Below the pieces are notes generated by a model. The model did not search any database. It saw only the letters and a list, made by a program, of their open reading frames with translations, and was not told the DNA's origin. Shown piece after piece: positions 17,934-26,611 of a stretch of 56,058 bases of DNA (within the stretch, counting starts at the first letter, position 1; the number at the start of each line of letters is the position of its first letter). The DNA comes from Caryophanales bacterium UBA4691. GTDB lineage: Bacteria > Bacillota_I > Bacilli_A > RFN20 > CAG-826. The DNA lies in contig DHKP01000017.1 in the NCBI GenBank assembly GCA_002404865.1, positions 1-56,058 of the forward strand, read 5' to 3'. Made by a program: the position numbers and the translations under genes.

Positions 17934-18827
17934 ATGATAGTTCTTAAAGCAATAGGCGCCTTCTTTGTTAAGATTTGGCGCTGGATTAAAGAGACAGCTT
18001 GGGTTCAACCTTTGCTTATCGTTGGCGCTATCTTTGCAATCATCTTTTCCATCCCTTACATCACCGATTGGGTTTCTAGTTGGGGGTATGGATCGACTGG
18101 CGCTTTCTTCAATTCCAAAAAGCAAACTTTGGAAGGAGAAAAAGACGCAAAAGACTCTTCCTACAACACTAAAGCGGACGAAATCACAGATCACATTGAT
18201 GCGAATATAACGAAAATCAATGATATTAGGGACGCTAAGAACATTAAGGATGAAGAACTCGCAAAAATCGATACGCAAAAATACGGGGAGAAATTCTTCC
18301 TTGTCTATACCGCAAGCGACTGCGATGGCTGCGACAAAGCAGAAAGCGGTTTTAAATATTTAAGTGAGCAATGGGGAAGCATTTACTTGCCATCCGATAA
18401 TAGAGACTTCAATTTCTATTCAATTTTCACAAACGAAAAATCATCCAATGATAGTGATTATAGTGAAACAACAGATGACAAAACCGCATTCCAACGCTAT
18501 TTAGGGCGCCATCTTAATTTCTTCAATAGAACCGCTTACACTTTAGGAAAAGCTCCTTATAAAACGAATAAAGGGTTAGATGATACCAACTATGGCTACT
18601 ACGAAAAACCAGATCCAGAAAAGTTCGTTACTCCAACAATCCTACTTGTTGACTATAGCAAAGAAGCGATTGCTGAAGAGCGCGGAGGCGTAAGCGAAGT
18701 GCTTTTTGGGCTAAGTGGTGACACTGATGCAGAACGTGCAAATACGCTTTTAAAGATGTGGAACCATCTCGACACAAGCGAAGAGGCGAAGAGCAATAAC
18801 GAATTTTCTAAAGTCTATCGCAAATAA
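17934..18827 (+). CDS. membrane-anchored thioredoxin-like protein
   Basis: A 297-residue protein: an N-terminal membrane segment (about residues 22-45, preceded by IWRWIKE), a Lys/Asp/Glu-rich stalk, and a thioredoxin-like domain with the redox-type pair C130-D-G-C133 in FLVYTASDCDGCDKAE. Proteins of this shape act outside the membrane in disulfide exchange or as thiol-dependent chaperones; that role is inferred. The ATG at 17934 is preferred because GGAGG lies eight bases upstream. The frame is also open to GTG 17874, which would add a hydrophobic start, but that stretch carries the RNA structure described separately. It is followed by a clear terminator. Confidence 0.7.
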   Translation: MIVLKAIGAFFVKIWRWIKETAWVQPLLIVGAIFAIIFSIPYITDWVSSWGYGSTGAFFNSKKQTLEGEKDAKDSSYNTKADEITDHIDANITKINDIRDAKNIKDEELAKIDTQKYGEKFFLVYTASDCDGCDKAESGFKYLSEQWGSIYLPSDNRDFNFYSIFTNEKSSNDSDYSETTDDKTAFQRYLGRHLNFFNRTAYTLGKAPYKTNKGLDDTNYGYYEKPDPEKFVTPTILLVDYSKEAIAEERGGVSEVLFGLSGDTDAERANTLLKMWNHLDTSEEAKSNNEFSKVYRK

Positions 18828-18840
18828 TTAATGGGAAGTA

Positions 18841-18871
18841 GCTGCGAAAATAATCGCAGCTTTCTTTATTT
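18841..18871 (+). terminator. intrinsic terminator of the thioredoxin-like gene
   Basis: Arms GCTGCGA and TCGCAGC with a six-base loop, then TTTCTTTATTT. Confidence 0.85.
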
Positions 18872-18897
18872 GCATAACTATTCATTGTAACAATCGA

Positions 18898-18903
18898 TAT
18901 AAT
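18898..18903 (+). promoter_or_regulatory. -10 box six bases before the PgeF-like gene
   Basis: Consensus TATAAT followed by six bases and the ATG at 18910. There is no room for a ribosome binding site. Confidence 0.55.
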
Positions 18904-18909
18904 TTAAGT

Positions 18910-19476
18910 ATGGCAATCAAAAATTCTCTTTCAGACAAAATATTGGTTTCTACCCTTGTAAAAGGGGAAACATATAAGAAAGAAGCCTATATTCTTTCGA
19001 ATGATCTTCATCTTTCAAAAAAAGAGTCCTTGTTACTCCTAACGGCTGATGAAATTCCTTTCGTTTTTTATTCCAAATCAAAAAAATTAGTGGGTGCCTT
19101 ATCACTAACAAAAGAAGATACGATGAACGAGAAATTATTGTTCATGCTCAAAAAAGTGATGGAAGATGAAGCTATTGCTCCAGATGATTTATATTGCTAT
19201 CTAGGACCTTCTTTGACTTTCTCTCACGTTAGAATAGATAGGGAGAGTTTGCTAGCGATGATTAAAAAGGGTTATCGAGCAGCGACAAAACGAACCGATA
19301 AAGTAGACTATTTGGATTTGCCAATGTTCAATGTCGTAATATTAAGAAATTTAGGAATCCCATTTGATCATATCACCATCGATATCCATGACACTTATGA
19401 AGCTGAATCACTACTATATAGTGAATCGCGCGGAGATAAAGAAAAGAATCCGACGTTAATCGAATTCGTGAAATAG
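18910..19476 (+). CDS. PgeF/YlmD (laccase-domain) homologue lacking catalytic residues
   Basis: A 188-residue protein that follows the PgeF/YlmD pattern but is shorter (family members are usually about 240-280 residues). LLLTADEIPFVFYSKSKKLV aligns with the family's TADC-P-VLFYD block, CYLGPSLTF with IGPSI, and YLDLPMFNVVILRNLGIPF with the LDLP-N-L-GV block; LLYSESR corresponds to FFSYRR. The metal-binding Cys of TADC is Glu here, and the HAGWRG motif with its catalytic His is replaced by ALSLTKED. It is therefore probably not an active purine-nucleoside phosphorylase/oxidase. The assignment rests on my motif alignment only. Confidence 0.55.
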   Translation: MAIKNSLSDKILVSTLVKGETYKKEAYILSNDLHLSKKESLLLLTADEIPFVFYSKSKKLVGALSLTKEDTMNEKLLFMLKKVMEDEAIAPDDLYCYLGPSLTFSHVRIDRESLLAMIKKGYRAATKRTDKVDYLDLPMFNVVILRNLGIPFDHITIDIHDTYEAESLLYSESRGDKEKNPTLIEFVK

Positions 19477-19498
19477 GACCTGATGTCCTATTTTTCTT
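19471..19498 (+). terminator. intrinsic terminator between convergent PgeF-like gene and coaD
   Basis: Arms AAATAGGAC and GTCCTATTT around a five-base loop, then TTCTTTA. It includes the stop codons of both genes. Confidence 0.8.
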
Positions 19499-19964
19499 TA
19501 TCGTTGAACATCTTAACTACGATTGAAGGAACAAGAGCAGAGATATCTTTCCCACCACTATGTAGTTCATTAATCGCGGTAGAAGAAATAAACGTTTCTT
19601 CTTTTCGTGACATAAAGAAAACCATATCGATATTCGGATTGGCGAACTCATTGGCCGCAGCCATTTGAAATTCATATTCAAAGTCAGTAACCGCCCTTAA
19701 GCCGCGGATAATATATCGACTTCCTTTTTTTTGGCAATAATCAACGATAAGGCCAGGAGTAAAATCGACTTCAACATTGGAAAATTCTTTGGCGACTTCT
19801 TTCATCATCGTGAGTCGTTCTTCAATGGAGAACACGCTCTTTTTGGTAGGATTCACCGCTAAAAGGAAGATAACTTTATCAAACAAGTCAATGCTTCTTC
19901 TAAGCAACTCGACATGTCCGTTTGTCACTGGGTCAAACGATCCAGGATATACCCCAATTCGCAT
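19488..19964 (-). CDS. coaD: pantetheine-phosphate adenylyltransferase
   Basis: A 158-residue CoaD, the usual length, catalysing 4'-phosphopantetheine + ATP to dephospho-CoA. The nucleotidyltransferase signature GVYPGSFDPVTNGH is at the N-terminus (T/HxGH type), and RGLRAVTDFEYEFQMA and the C-terminal ISSTAI segment are typical. The ATG at 19964 is chosen because GGAG lies six bases before it; the upstream in-frame ATG at 19976 has no such site. It is the last gene of ylbF-rsmD-coaD, the same order as in Bacillus. Its stop lies in the terminator hairpin of the convergent gene. Confidence 0.96.
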   Translation of the reverse strand: MRIGVYPGSFDPVTNGHVELLRRSIDLFDKVIFLLAVNPTKKSVFSIEERLTMMKEVAKEFSNVEVDFTPGLIVDYCQKKGSRYIIRGLRAVTDFEYEFQMAAANEFANPNIDMVFFMSRKEETFISSTAINELHSGGKDISALVPSIVVKMFNDKEK

Positions 19965-19966
19965 AA

Positions 19967-20509
19967 CTATCTCCAATATATTGCTACATGCGTTCTACCA
20001 TAATGATAAACGCGCTCACGCTGAAAACCACTATTTTTTATCGGAATATCGTTTTCGAATTCAATAACGATGATTCCGTTTTCTTCCAATAAATTGTGAT
20101 TTAATAGAAAATCAAAGGAATATTTATAAGCCTCTATATCTTTATAAGGAGGATCAATAAAAACGATAGAAAACTTTCTCTCGTTGTTTTTCAAAACATT
20201 TAGATTATTTTTATAATCTCCTTCTAGAACGCTAGCACCATTAATTTTTAAATTCGCTAAATTCTTTCGAATGACTTGAATTGCTTCTTTGTTGCTATCG
20301 CAAAAAACGCAAGAAGCAGCACCGCGTGATAAAAGCTCAATGCCAACCGCCCCGCTTCCAGCGAATAAATCCAAAACATTTGCGCCTTCTAAATAACTAG
20401 AAAGCGCATTGCCAATCCCTAGGCGAACAATGGATTTGGTTGGTACCTCTAAATAAGCTGGAACATCAATTTTTCGGCTTCGATATAGCCCTCCACCAAT
20501 CGTAATCAT
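19967..20509 (-). CDS. rsmD: 16S rRNA (guanine-966-N2)-methyltransferase RsmD
   Basis: A 180-residue RsmD. The SAM-binding motif I is VLDLFAGSGAVGIELLSRGA, and the catalytic motif IV is FIDPPY (D/N-PP-Y type) near residue 125. It methylates guanine 966 of 16S rRNA during small-subunit assembly. It overlaps the end of ylbF by four bases and coaD starts two bases after its stop, so all three are one operon with translational coupling. Confidence 0.95.
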   Translation of the reverse strand: MITIGGGLYRSRKIDVPAYLEVPTKSIVRLGIGNALSSYLEGANVLDLFAGSGAVGIELLSRGAASCVFCDSNKEAIQVIRKNLANLKINGASVLEGDYKNNLNVLKNNERKFSIVFIDPPYKDIEAYKYSFDFLLNHNLLEENGIIVIEFENDIPIKNSGFQRERVYHYGRTHVAIYWR

Positions 20510-20871
20510 AATGAGTCAATATGTAGAATCTTTCTTCGATATGGGGAAAACAAAATATCGTCAATAAGCATATATAAATCTCTTACAGCGATATAAGCGG
20601 AAGAATACTCTTTAACTAATGGATGGGAATCTAAAGCGAGTTTCGCTTCATAAAGAGAATGGTGCGCCGCAATTGTTTTTTCATTTTTATCGCCATAATG
20701 CATTAAAAGAAAAGAATACTCTTCCTCTATTTTTTTAAGAGAGGCGGATAATTTCTTTACTTCTTCATTATTGGAAACCTGCTTCTCGACTTCATTAAGA
20801 TGAAGAATCCTGGGATCCTCATCTATCGCTTTTTTTAATGATTCAATAGAAGAAATAATTCTCGCGTTCAT
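20506..20871 (-). CDS. ylbF: YlbF/YmcA-family protein
   Basis: A 121-residue, almost entirely helical protein. The pattern KAIDEDPRILHLNEVEKQV followed by helices with ALDSHPLVKEYSSAY is that of the Com_YlbF family. In Bacillus, YlbF is part of a complex that guides RNase Y to selected mRNAs; that role is taken from the family. The position upstream of rsmD-coaD repeats the Bacillus order and supports the name. TATAAT lies at 20883-20888, only eleven bases before the ATG, with AAGGAG between them, so the Shine-Dalgarno site may be only partly transcribed from this promoter. Confidence 0.85.
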   Translation of the reverse strand: MNARIISSIESLKKAIDEDPRILHLNEVEKQVSNNEEVKKLSASLKKIEEEYSFLLMHYGDKNEKTIAAHHSLYEAKLALDSHPLVKEYSSAYIAVRDLYMLIDDILFSPYRRKILHIDSL

Positions 20872-20882
20872 AACAACTCCTT

Positions 20883-20888
20883 ATTATA
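20883..20888 (-). promoter_or_regulatory. -10 box of the ylbF-rsmD-coaD operon
   Basis: TATAAT on the minus strand immediately followed by AAGGAG and the ATG at 20871. The usual distance to the transcription start would place it at or after the Shine-Dalgarno site. Confidence 0.5.
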
Positions 20889-20947
20889 TCAAACGGAAGA
20901 AACGATAGATATGAGGTAAAGATGTTCGATTTATTGGAAAGGGATGA

Positions 20948-20953
20948 TAAAAT
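20948..20953 (+). promoter_or_regulatory. -10 box six bases before def
   Basis: TAAAAT followed by ACCGTT and the ATG at 20960. There is no Shine-Dalgarno site. Confidence 0.5.
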
Positions 20954-20959
20954 ACCGTT

Positions 20960-21511
20960 ATGTTAAAAATCGTTAAAGATACTGCAACTTCCTTACGTGG
21001 AAGAAGCAAGGAGGTCACTCTTCCCCTCTCAAAAGAAGACAAAACCCTTCTTTATCAAATGGTCGAATATCTCCAAAAATCGCAGAACGAAGAGTATCGA
21101 AAGTCACACCCAAAAGTAAGAGAAGGAATAGGCTTAGCGGCACCGCAAGTCGGCGTAAATAAAAGAATGCTCGTCATTTATTATCCTTCTATTGAAGAAG
21201 AAGGTGTTTACGTAAAGCATATGCTCGTTAATCCTCAAATTGTTGCTAGTAGTATCAAAAAATGCTATTTGGCTGGTGGAGAAGGGTGCTTGTCAGTTGA
21301 TACGCCCCACCCAGGGTTAGTACACCGCGATTATCGAATTACGGTAAAAGCGATTGAAGCATCCTCCGAGCAAGAAGTCACTATCCACGCGAAAGGATAT
21401 GATGCAATAGTTTTGGAGCATGAAATCGATCACTTAAACGGCGTTCTTTTTTATGACCATATCGATAAAAATAATCCCAATAAACCTTTGCCTGGAGCAA
21501 TCGCAATATGA
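20960..21511 (+). CDS. def: peptide deformylase
   Basis: A 183-residue peptide deformylase that removes the formyl group from nascent proteins. All three family motifs are present: motif I GIGLAAPQVG, motif II EGCLSV with the metal-binding Cys, and motif III HEIDHLNGVLF with both metal-binding His and the catalytic Glu. The longer insertion between motifs I and II fits the type 2 enzymes of Bacillota. It overlaps the next gene by four bases (ATGA), so it heads an operon with the lipoprotein phosphoesterase and a membrane protein. Confidence 0.95.
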   Translation: MLKIVKDTATSLRGRSKEVTLPLSKEDKTLLYQMVEYLQKSQNEEYRKSHPKVREGIGLAAPQVGVNKRMLVIYYPSIEEEGVYVKHMLVNPQIVASSIKKCYLAGGEGCLSVDTPHPGLVHRDYRITVKAIEASSEQEVTIHAKGYDAIVLEHEIDHLNGVLFYDHIDKNNPNKPLPGAIAI

Positions 21512-22569
21512 AACGCCATGCTCCAATTTTATTCATTTTCTTACTGGCGCTTATAGGTTGCTCAAATCCGGCATCTAAAGAAAAAGCCCCAGTCACAGCG
21601 ATGGATTTTAATGGAGATTCTTTTAAGATCCTCCAATTAACCGATATTCATTTTACCTATTCGACAAATATCAAAAGGGAGAGTTCGTTCATTAGTGCAA
21701 ACGTTAACTACGCAAATCCTGACTTGATTGTCATTACGGGCGATTCTTTGCTTAATGCCTCAAAAGGGGTAGCAAATGAGCTTTTCAGGATGTTTGATGG
21801 CTGGGAAAAGCCTTATTATTTCCTTTTTGGTAACCACGAATTGCAGGGATTTTATAGCGAAACATGGCTAATGGAAAAGATTTACGAAAGTAAATACTGC
21901 CTTAATGTCAAAATGGGTACTACTTCTATTAGCGGTCATTCAGATAACGTTTTGAATTTAAAGAAAAACAACAAAACGATTTTCCAAATCTATACGCTTG
22001 ATACCCACAATAGCACAAATATCAACGGGACTTATTATTATGATAATTTAAAAGATGACCAAATCGCTTGGTACGAAAAAGAAGCAAAGAAAGCAAAGGA
22101 GGAGAATGGCGGTACCATTATTCCTTCCCTAGGATTTATGCATATTCCTCTTTGGGAAATCGTCGATGCTTATTTAAATAACAAAGATGGAATTATTGGT
22201 GAGATACACGAAAGTGCAACTTATAAAAAAGTCCCAGAACTAGTCGAAAAAGCGGGAGCGCCGCTTCCTTTTTGCCCAGGCAGAAAATACGCACCATTTT
22301 TCCCAAAAGCAAAAGAATATGGAATGAAAGGAATTTTCTTTGGGCATGATCACTCCAATGACTGGGTTGGAGAATACGAAAATGTTGCTTTAGGGTATGG
22401 GGTTAAATCAGATCGACAACTTTATTTTAGCGTCTCAAATCAAGGAAATGAGATGATTGGAGGAGCGCTTTACACGATAAAAGAAGACGCTTCCTACTCA
22501 ATTAAACACTTCTTTAGAAATTATGAAACCTTAGAAATCGTCGAAGAAAAGGAGGTATTTCGCCCATGA
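21508..22569 (+). CDS. lipoprotein calcineurin-like metallophosphoesterase
   Basis: A 353-residue protein. Residues 1-20 are a lipoprotein signal with the lipobox LIGC (Cys18), so it should be anchored on the outer face of the membrane. The metallophosphoesterase motifs follow in order: LTDIHF (DxH), ITGDS (GD), FGNHE (GNHE) and FGHDHSND (GHxH). The substrate is unknown; extracellular nucleotides or phosphodiesters are possible. It overlaps def upstream and the next membrane-protein gene by four bases each. Confidence 0.88.
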   Translation: MKRHAPILFIFLLALIGCSNPASKEKAPVTAMDFNGDSFKILQLTDIHFTYSTNIKRESSFISANVNYANPDLIVITGDSLLNASKGVANELFRMFDGWEKPYYFLFGNHELQGFYSETWLMEKIYESKYCLNVKMGTTSISGHSDNVLNLKKNNKTIFQIYTLDTHNSTNINGTYYYDNLKDDQIAWYEKEAKKAKEENGGTIIPSLGFMHIPLWEIVDAYLNNKDGIIGEIHESATYKKVPELVEKAGAPLPFCPGRKYAPFFPKAKEYGMKGIFFGHDHSNDWVGEYENVALGYGVKSDRQLYFSVSNQGNEMIGGALYTIKEDASYSIKHFFRNYETLEIVEEKEVFRP

Positions 22570-23483
22570 AGAAGAAAACTCTCCTTAATCTATTAGAGAT
22601 TGTGCTCTATTTCTTCGCCGCTTTTTCCTTTTTTGGATTCGCTTATGTTGGTTTAGACATGGTTTCAAGTGTCTTTGCAAGCGGTTATCGCACCATTCCG
22701 GCATTCTTCGCTTACTTGCTACCAACATTAGTTTTAATCGTCAATCACCGCATAACACATGCAAAATCAATCGGATCGGAAAAAAGCCATGCAAAAATAG
22801 ATGGTTACATTTTGCTCGGTCTATGTTCCTATATCATCTCATTGGATATCGCTTATTTTGCTTTAAACGAATATAACGGATTAATCGAAGGGAGCGTAAC
22901 TCCCTTTTACCCGCTAGATACGATTCTCCTAGCATTATTGGGAGGTGGATATGGAATTTATTTATTAGTGAAATCCAAATCCAAAATCACGGAAATTCCT
23001 TTCCTTTTTTATCCAAATAACGGCGCAAAACTCGAACGCTTTTTGTCGTTTTTATTAAAAGGGATAGGTTTAGGGTTTTCCTTATATATGGTAGGTGGAT
23101 TACTTTGGGGGCTAGATTTTGCTTATTGGGATAATCCCAATTTCCATCACATGATTCCTTTGTTTATATTGATGGTCGTTATCGCCTTATTTTTAGGATA
23201 TGACATCTATTTTGAAAGCTATCCAATCAAAAATTTTTCTTTTAAAGCAAAGCGAATCATTCTTTCTTGCCTAAGCGCATTAACTTTATTAGGTATCGTA
23301 TGGACCACGATTACGTTTATCACTTTCCCTGATGTCATCGTTAAAGTAGGTCAACCATATTTCCGAGTCGATATCATAGGGAATCTTAATATTGCGCCTT
23401 ATGTTTTAACGATTCCTCCAGTACTATATTGTCTCTATTTATGGACGCTCCCTCTAATAAGAAGAGCAATTAGCAAACGTTGA
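22566..23483 (+). CDS. polytopic membrane protein, third gene of the def operon
   Basis: A 305-residue protein with about eight hydrophobic segments (near residues 9-32, 42-58, 76-97, 114-134, 160-182, 193-212, 230-252 and 270-297). I do not recognise a family. It starts inside the last four bases of the phosphoesterase gene with GGAGG upstream, so it is co-translated with it, and the two may work together at the membrane. It ends three bases before the stop of the convergent HAD gene. Confidence 0.65.
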   Translation: MKKKTLLNLLEIVLYFFAAFSFFGFAYVGLDMVSSVFASGYRTIPAFFAYLLPTLVLIVNHRITHAKSIGSEKSHAKIDGYILLGLCSYIISLDIAYFALNEYNGLIEGSVTPFYPLDTILLALLGGGYGIYLLVKSKSKITEIPFLFYPNNGAKLERFLSFLLKGIGLGFSLYMVGGLLWGLDFAYWDNPNFHHMIPLFILMVVIALFLGYDIYFESYPIKNFSFKAKRIILSCLSALTLLGIVWTTITFITFPDVIVKVGQPYFRVDIIGNLNIAPYVLTIPPVLYCLYLWTLPLIRRAISKR

Positions 23484-23486
23484 CGC

Positions 23487-24044
23487 TTATTTAAGCAAAG
23501 GTTCTAAGGAAGAATTGTCAGTAAACAAAACCCCTTTTACATTCAGTGAGGGAAGAGGTTCAAGATTTTTAGGATTGTCATCAACCATATATATCTTTTC
23601 GTATGATTTATGCTGATCTTGAATCACATATTCATAAATTCTAGGATCTGGTTTCGCTAAGCCTAAGGCGCTAGAAGAATAGATTTTTTTAAAGTAACGA
23701 GTTAGGCCTCGCTTTTGAAAAAGCGATTCAACAAAACCTTTTGGGGCGTTGCTCACTAAAACAACATCTCCTTTTTTAGCAAGTACTTCTAAATAAGGCA
23801 ATATGGATTCATTCAATTGAGGGGGTTCGTCCCAAAATCTCCTTGTTCTAGATTCGGGAATACCATAATTCTTTTGGATTTGACGGTAGAATTCATCTAA
23901 GGTTACTTTCCCTAGGTCGATATCGTGAAAATATTTTTCTTTTAGATCGTTTGCTTCTTCTTTCGAGAAATAAGCTTCGAAAAAGCGGGGTGCGATCTCT
24001 TTGAAAATCACGTTGAAGCAATCAAACATGTATAAATGATTCAT
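23487..24044 (-). CDS. HAD-superfamily hydrolase, YihX-like
   Basis: A 185-residue HAD phosphatase. Motif I is MFDCFNVIF, resembling the FDLGNV form of YihX-type sugar phosphatases, but with Phe where the second acidic residue of DxD would lie. Motif II is VSNAPKG, the Lys motif is LGLAKPDPRIY, and motif IV is MVDDNPKN. The ATG at 24044 is chosen for its GAGGAG site; an open frame continues to 24152 without one. The variant motif I may mean altered chemistry. The substrate is not predictable. Confidence 0.75.
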   Translation of the reverse strand: MNHLYMFDCFNVIFKEIAPRFFEAYFSKEEANDLKEKYFHDIDLGKVTLDEFYRQIQKNYGIPESRTRRFWDEPPQLNESILPYLEVLAKKGDVVLVSNAPKGFVESLFQKRGLTRYFKKIYSSSALGLAKPDPRIYEYVIQDQHKSYEKIYMVDDNPKNLEPLPSLNVKGVLFTDNSSLEPLLK

Positions 24045-24395
24045 TTTCTCTCCTCGAGCAAGCTCATCGCAAAATCTAAAGTAATCGCATTTACGCCCCT
24101 TTAGCAACCTTTTTCTCCACGTTTTTTCCTTCTTATAGTGATAAGCGAGCAAACATCGGCTCGCTTTACTGTCGAATTCTCTCGCGATAGAGATACTTTA
24201 ATGATTATTTTAAAGGGCATGTCTAGTTCCAATAGATTATTTTTAATCCATGAAAATAGATGAAACCTCTTTCATTAAATTTCTATGTCTTTTTCTAGAT
24301 GAAAAGTACTTTCAATATGATATATTAAGGGCAACAAAGTCGACCATATGACGTTGTGTCTAATCGTTTAAGTTTTCTAAGGAGTCATTATTTCT
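24045..24395. other. 351-base gene-free region between the HAD gene and rnjA
   Basis: No convincing gene is present. It holds a perfect eight-base stem (AAGCGAGC and GCTCGCTT, 24143-24166) without a T-run, a TATAAG at 24132-24137 on the minus strand that could serve the HAD gene, an A/T-rich stretch with the pair ATGAAA/TTTCAT, and TATATT near 24319 that may be the rnjA -10. Close to rnjA, CAAC-GTC and GAC-GTTG can pair just upstream of the AAGGAG site. An extended leader for rnjA is likely. Confidence 0.4.
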
Positions 24396-26069
24396 ATGCC
24401 GAAATTTACTTCCCCAATTCAGATTTTTGCCCTCGGTGGTTTAGGTGAGGTCGGTAAAAACACATATTGTTTTGAGAGTGAACGTTCGCTTATTTTAGTT
24501 GATGCCGGCGTTCGCTTCCCTGAAGCGAATTTACCTGGTGTGGATTATGTTATCCCCGACTATACCTATTTAAGAAATAACCGCAATAAAATTAAAGCTT
24601 TGTTCATCACGCACGGGCACGAAGACCATATAGGCGGAATTCCGTTTTTAATTAGAACGGTTAATATTCCTGTCATTTATGCCCCGCGTCTTGCCGCTGC
24701 TTTAATCCGCCACAAACTCGAAGATGCGCGTATCAAAGATAATGTCAAGATTGTGGAATACGATAGTGACACCATTGTCCACATCGATGATTCTTTTACG
24801 GTTTCCTTTTTCCGCGTAACCCATTCTATTCCAGATTCTTTTGGAATTTGCATCGATACTAAAGAAGGAAGAATCATCGATACTGGCGACTTCAAAATCG
24901 ATTTAACGCCCGTAGGACCTAATTTTGAACTAAGCAAATTGGCTCGCTTAGGCTCAGAAGGCGTCAGTTTGCTATTAAGCGATTCCACCAATGCGGAAAT
25001 CGAAGGGTACACTCCAAGTGAAAGAAACGTTCGTAGCGGCGTCGAGGAAATCTTCGATAAAGCTCCTGGAAGAATCATCGTTTCAACCTTCTCTAGCAAC
25101 ATTAACCGCATTCAGCAAGTTGTCGAAGTCGCCGTTGAACATAAACGCAAGATCTGCATATTAGGGCGAAGCATGGAAACTGTTGTCGGAATCGCCCGCG
25201 ATTATGGCTATATCAAAATTCCTGATGCCTCAATCATTAGCGATGACAATATCCGAAACTACAAAAATAGTGAAATCTGCATTCTTTGCACTGGTTCGCA
25301 AGGTGAAGCGATGGCTGCTCTTTCGCGCATTGCAAATGGCGATCATAAAAACGTTCATATCAATCCAGGCGACACAATCGTGTTTTCAAGCAATCCAATT
25401 CCAGGAAACGGGGCGCTTGTCGATCGGCTCGTTAATAATCTTGTCAAACAAGGCGCCGATGTTAAAACAAACGGTTTAGCTTTCTCGCTCCATAGTTCAG
25501 GCCATCCTTCTAGGCAAGAACTTCGCTTAATGCTGAAGATTGTGAATCCAAAGTTCTTTATGCCTGCCCATGGCGAATATCGTATGCTTAAGCTCCATGG
25601 GGAAGTAGCCAAAGAATTAGGGATGAAAGAAGAAAACATCTTTATTTGCGGAAACGGCGATGTTCTTCAATTAAAAGATCATGTCGTCACTAGGGGCGGC
25701 CATATAAACGCTGAAGATATCTATATCGACGGCAACGACTTAGACGGATTAACGAGTGGCGTTCTCCATGACCGCGAAATTCTAAAAAATGAAGGTCTTG
25801 TTGTCGTTTTGCTTTCAATGAGTAAGGAAGGCGAAGAAGCCTTGCCTCCAATTGTCTACGCCCGAGGCTTCGCAAGCGGTGAGAAGACTCATCTTATGCG
25901 CCATACCCAAATGCACGCGGATGAAGCGTTTAAAAATGCGCTCGCTAGAAAAGCAAGCATAAGTGAAATCAAAGGCATCGTAAAAAGCGAAGTTTCAAAA
26001 TATATTTATCGCAAAACTGAGCGGACACCGGTTATTATTCCACTTATCTTATCGAGCAAATCATGCTAA
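24396..26069 (+). CDS. rnjA: ribonuclease J
   Basis: A 557-residue RNase J of normal length, combining 5'-3' exonuclease and endonuclease activity in RNA decay and processing. It has a beta-lactamase fold with HGHEDH (His73, His75, Asp77, His78), then THSIPDS, the TGDFKID metal motif, the beta-CASP part with LLSDSTNAE and VSTFSSNI, and the C-terminal PAHGEYRML. The AAGGAG eleven bases before ATG supports the start. A long upstream region with hairpins suggests leader-based control, as RNase J genes are often autoregulated; that is inference. It overlaps maf by seven bases. Confidence 0.95.
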   Translation: MPKFTSPIQIFALGGLGEVGKNTYCFESERSLILVDAGVRFPEANLPGVDYVIPDYTYLRNNRNKIKALFITHGHEDHIGGIPFLIRTVNIPVIYAPRLAAALIRHKLEDARIKDNVKIVEYDSDTIVHIDDSFTVSFFRVTHSIPDSFGICIDTKEGRIIDTGDFKIDLTPVGPNFELSKLARLGSEGVSLLLSDSTNAEIEGYTPSERNVRSGVEEIFDKAPGRIIVSTFSSNINRIQQVVEVAVEHKRKICILGRSMETVVGIARDYGYIKIPDASIISDDNIRNYKNSEICILCTGSQGEAMAALSRIANGDHKNVHINPGDTIVFSSNPIPGNGALVDRLVNNLVKQGADVKTNGLAFSLHSSGHPSRQELRLMLKIVNPKFFMPAHGEYRMLKLHGEVAKELGMKEENIFICGNGDVLQLKDHVVTRGGHINAEDIYIDGNDLDGLTSGVLHDREILKNEGLVVVLLSMSKEGEEALPPIVYARGFASGEKTHLMRHTQMHADEAFKNALARKASISEIKGIVKSEVSKYIYRKTERTPVIIPLILSSKSC

Positions 26070-26611
26070 TTCTTGCCAGCAAATCGCCGCGAAGGAGGGA
26101 ACTATTAAAGAAAATCGTTCCCTCTTTTGAAATCATTCCCGCCGACATCGATGAACGGCTGCTCGACCCTTCTTTAAACCCAAAAGACCTCGCGCTCGAA
26201 GAAAGCAAATTGAAAGCTTATACGGTCTATTCTCTTCACCCTAGCGATGAAGTTTTAAGTTGTGACACCATCGTCATTTTAGACGGGAAAGCACTAGAAA
26301 AACCAGTGGATAAAAATGATGCAATCAGAATGCTGAAACTCGAATCTGGAAGACGGCAAATCGTCGTGAGCGCCTATACTTATATATCGAAAGAAAGGGA
26401 AATCTCCCGAAGCGTCATTACGGAAGTCTATTTTCGTTCTTTAGTAGAAGAAGAAATCATCACTTACGTCAAGCGCTTCGCACCTTTTGATAAAGCGGGG
26501 GCTTATGGGATTCAGGACGATTTCCCTTTAATCGAAAAAATCGTGGGTTCCTATGACAATGTCATGGGCTTGCCCACGGAAGATTTGAAGAAACGCGTTT
26601 TTAAGCTTTAG
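26063..26611 (+). CDS. maf: Maf-like nucleoside triphosphate pyrophosphatase
   Basis: A 182-residue Maf protein. It begins with the signature ILASKSPRRRELLKKI and carries SCDTIVILDGKALEKP, GAYGIQD and MGLPTE, all conserved in the family. Members hydrolyse non-canonical dTTP/UTP-like nucleotides and have been linked to septation. It overlaps the end of rnjA by seven bases and is therefore co-transcribed. The pairing with rnjA is unusual compared with the more common placement near mreBCD. Confidence 0.93.
   Translation: MLILASKSPRRRELLKKIVPSFEIIPADIDERLLDPSLNPKDLALEESKLKAYTVYSLHPSDEVLSCDTIVILDGKALEKPVDKNDAIRMLKLESGRRQIVVSAYTYISKEREISRSVITEVYFRSLVEEEIITYVKRFAPFDKAGAYGIQDDFPLIEKIVGSYDNVMGLPTEDLKKRVFKL

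Noticed and set aside
24143..24166. Intrinsic terminator in the rnjA upstream region
   Set aside because: The stem is perfect but no T-run follows on either strand, and no gene ends nearby in a suitable direction.
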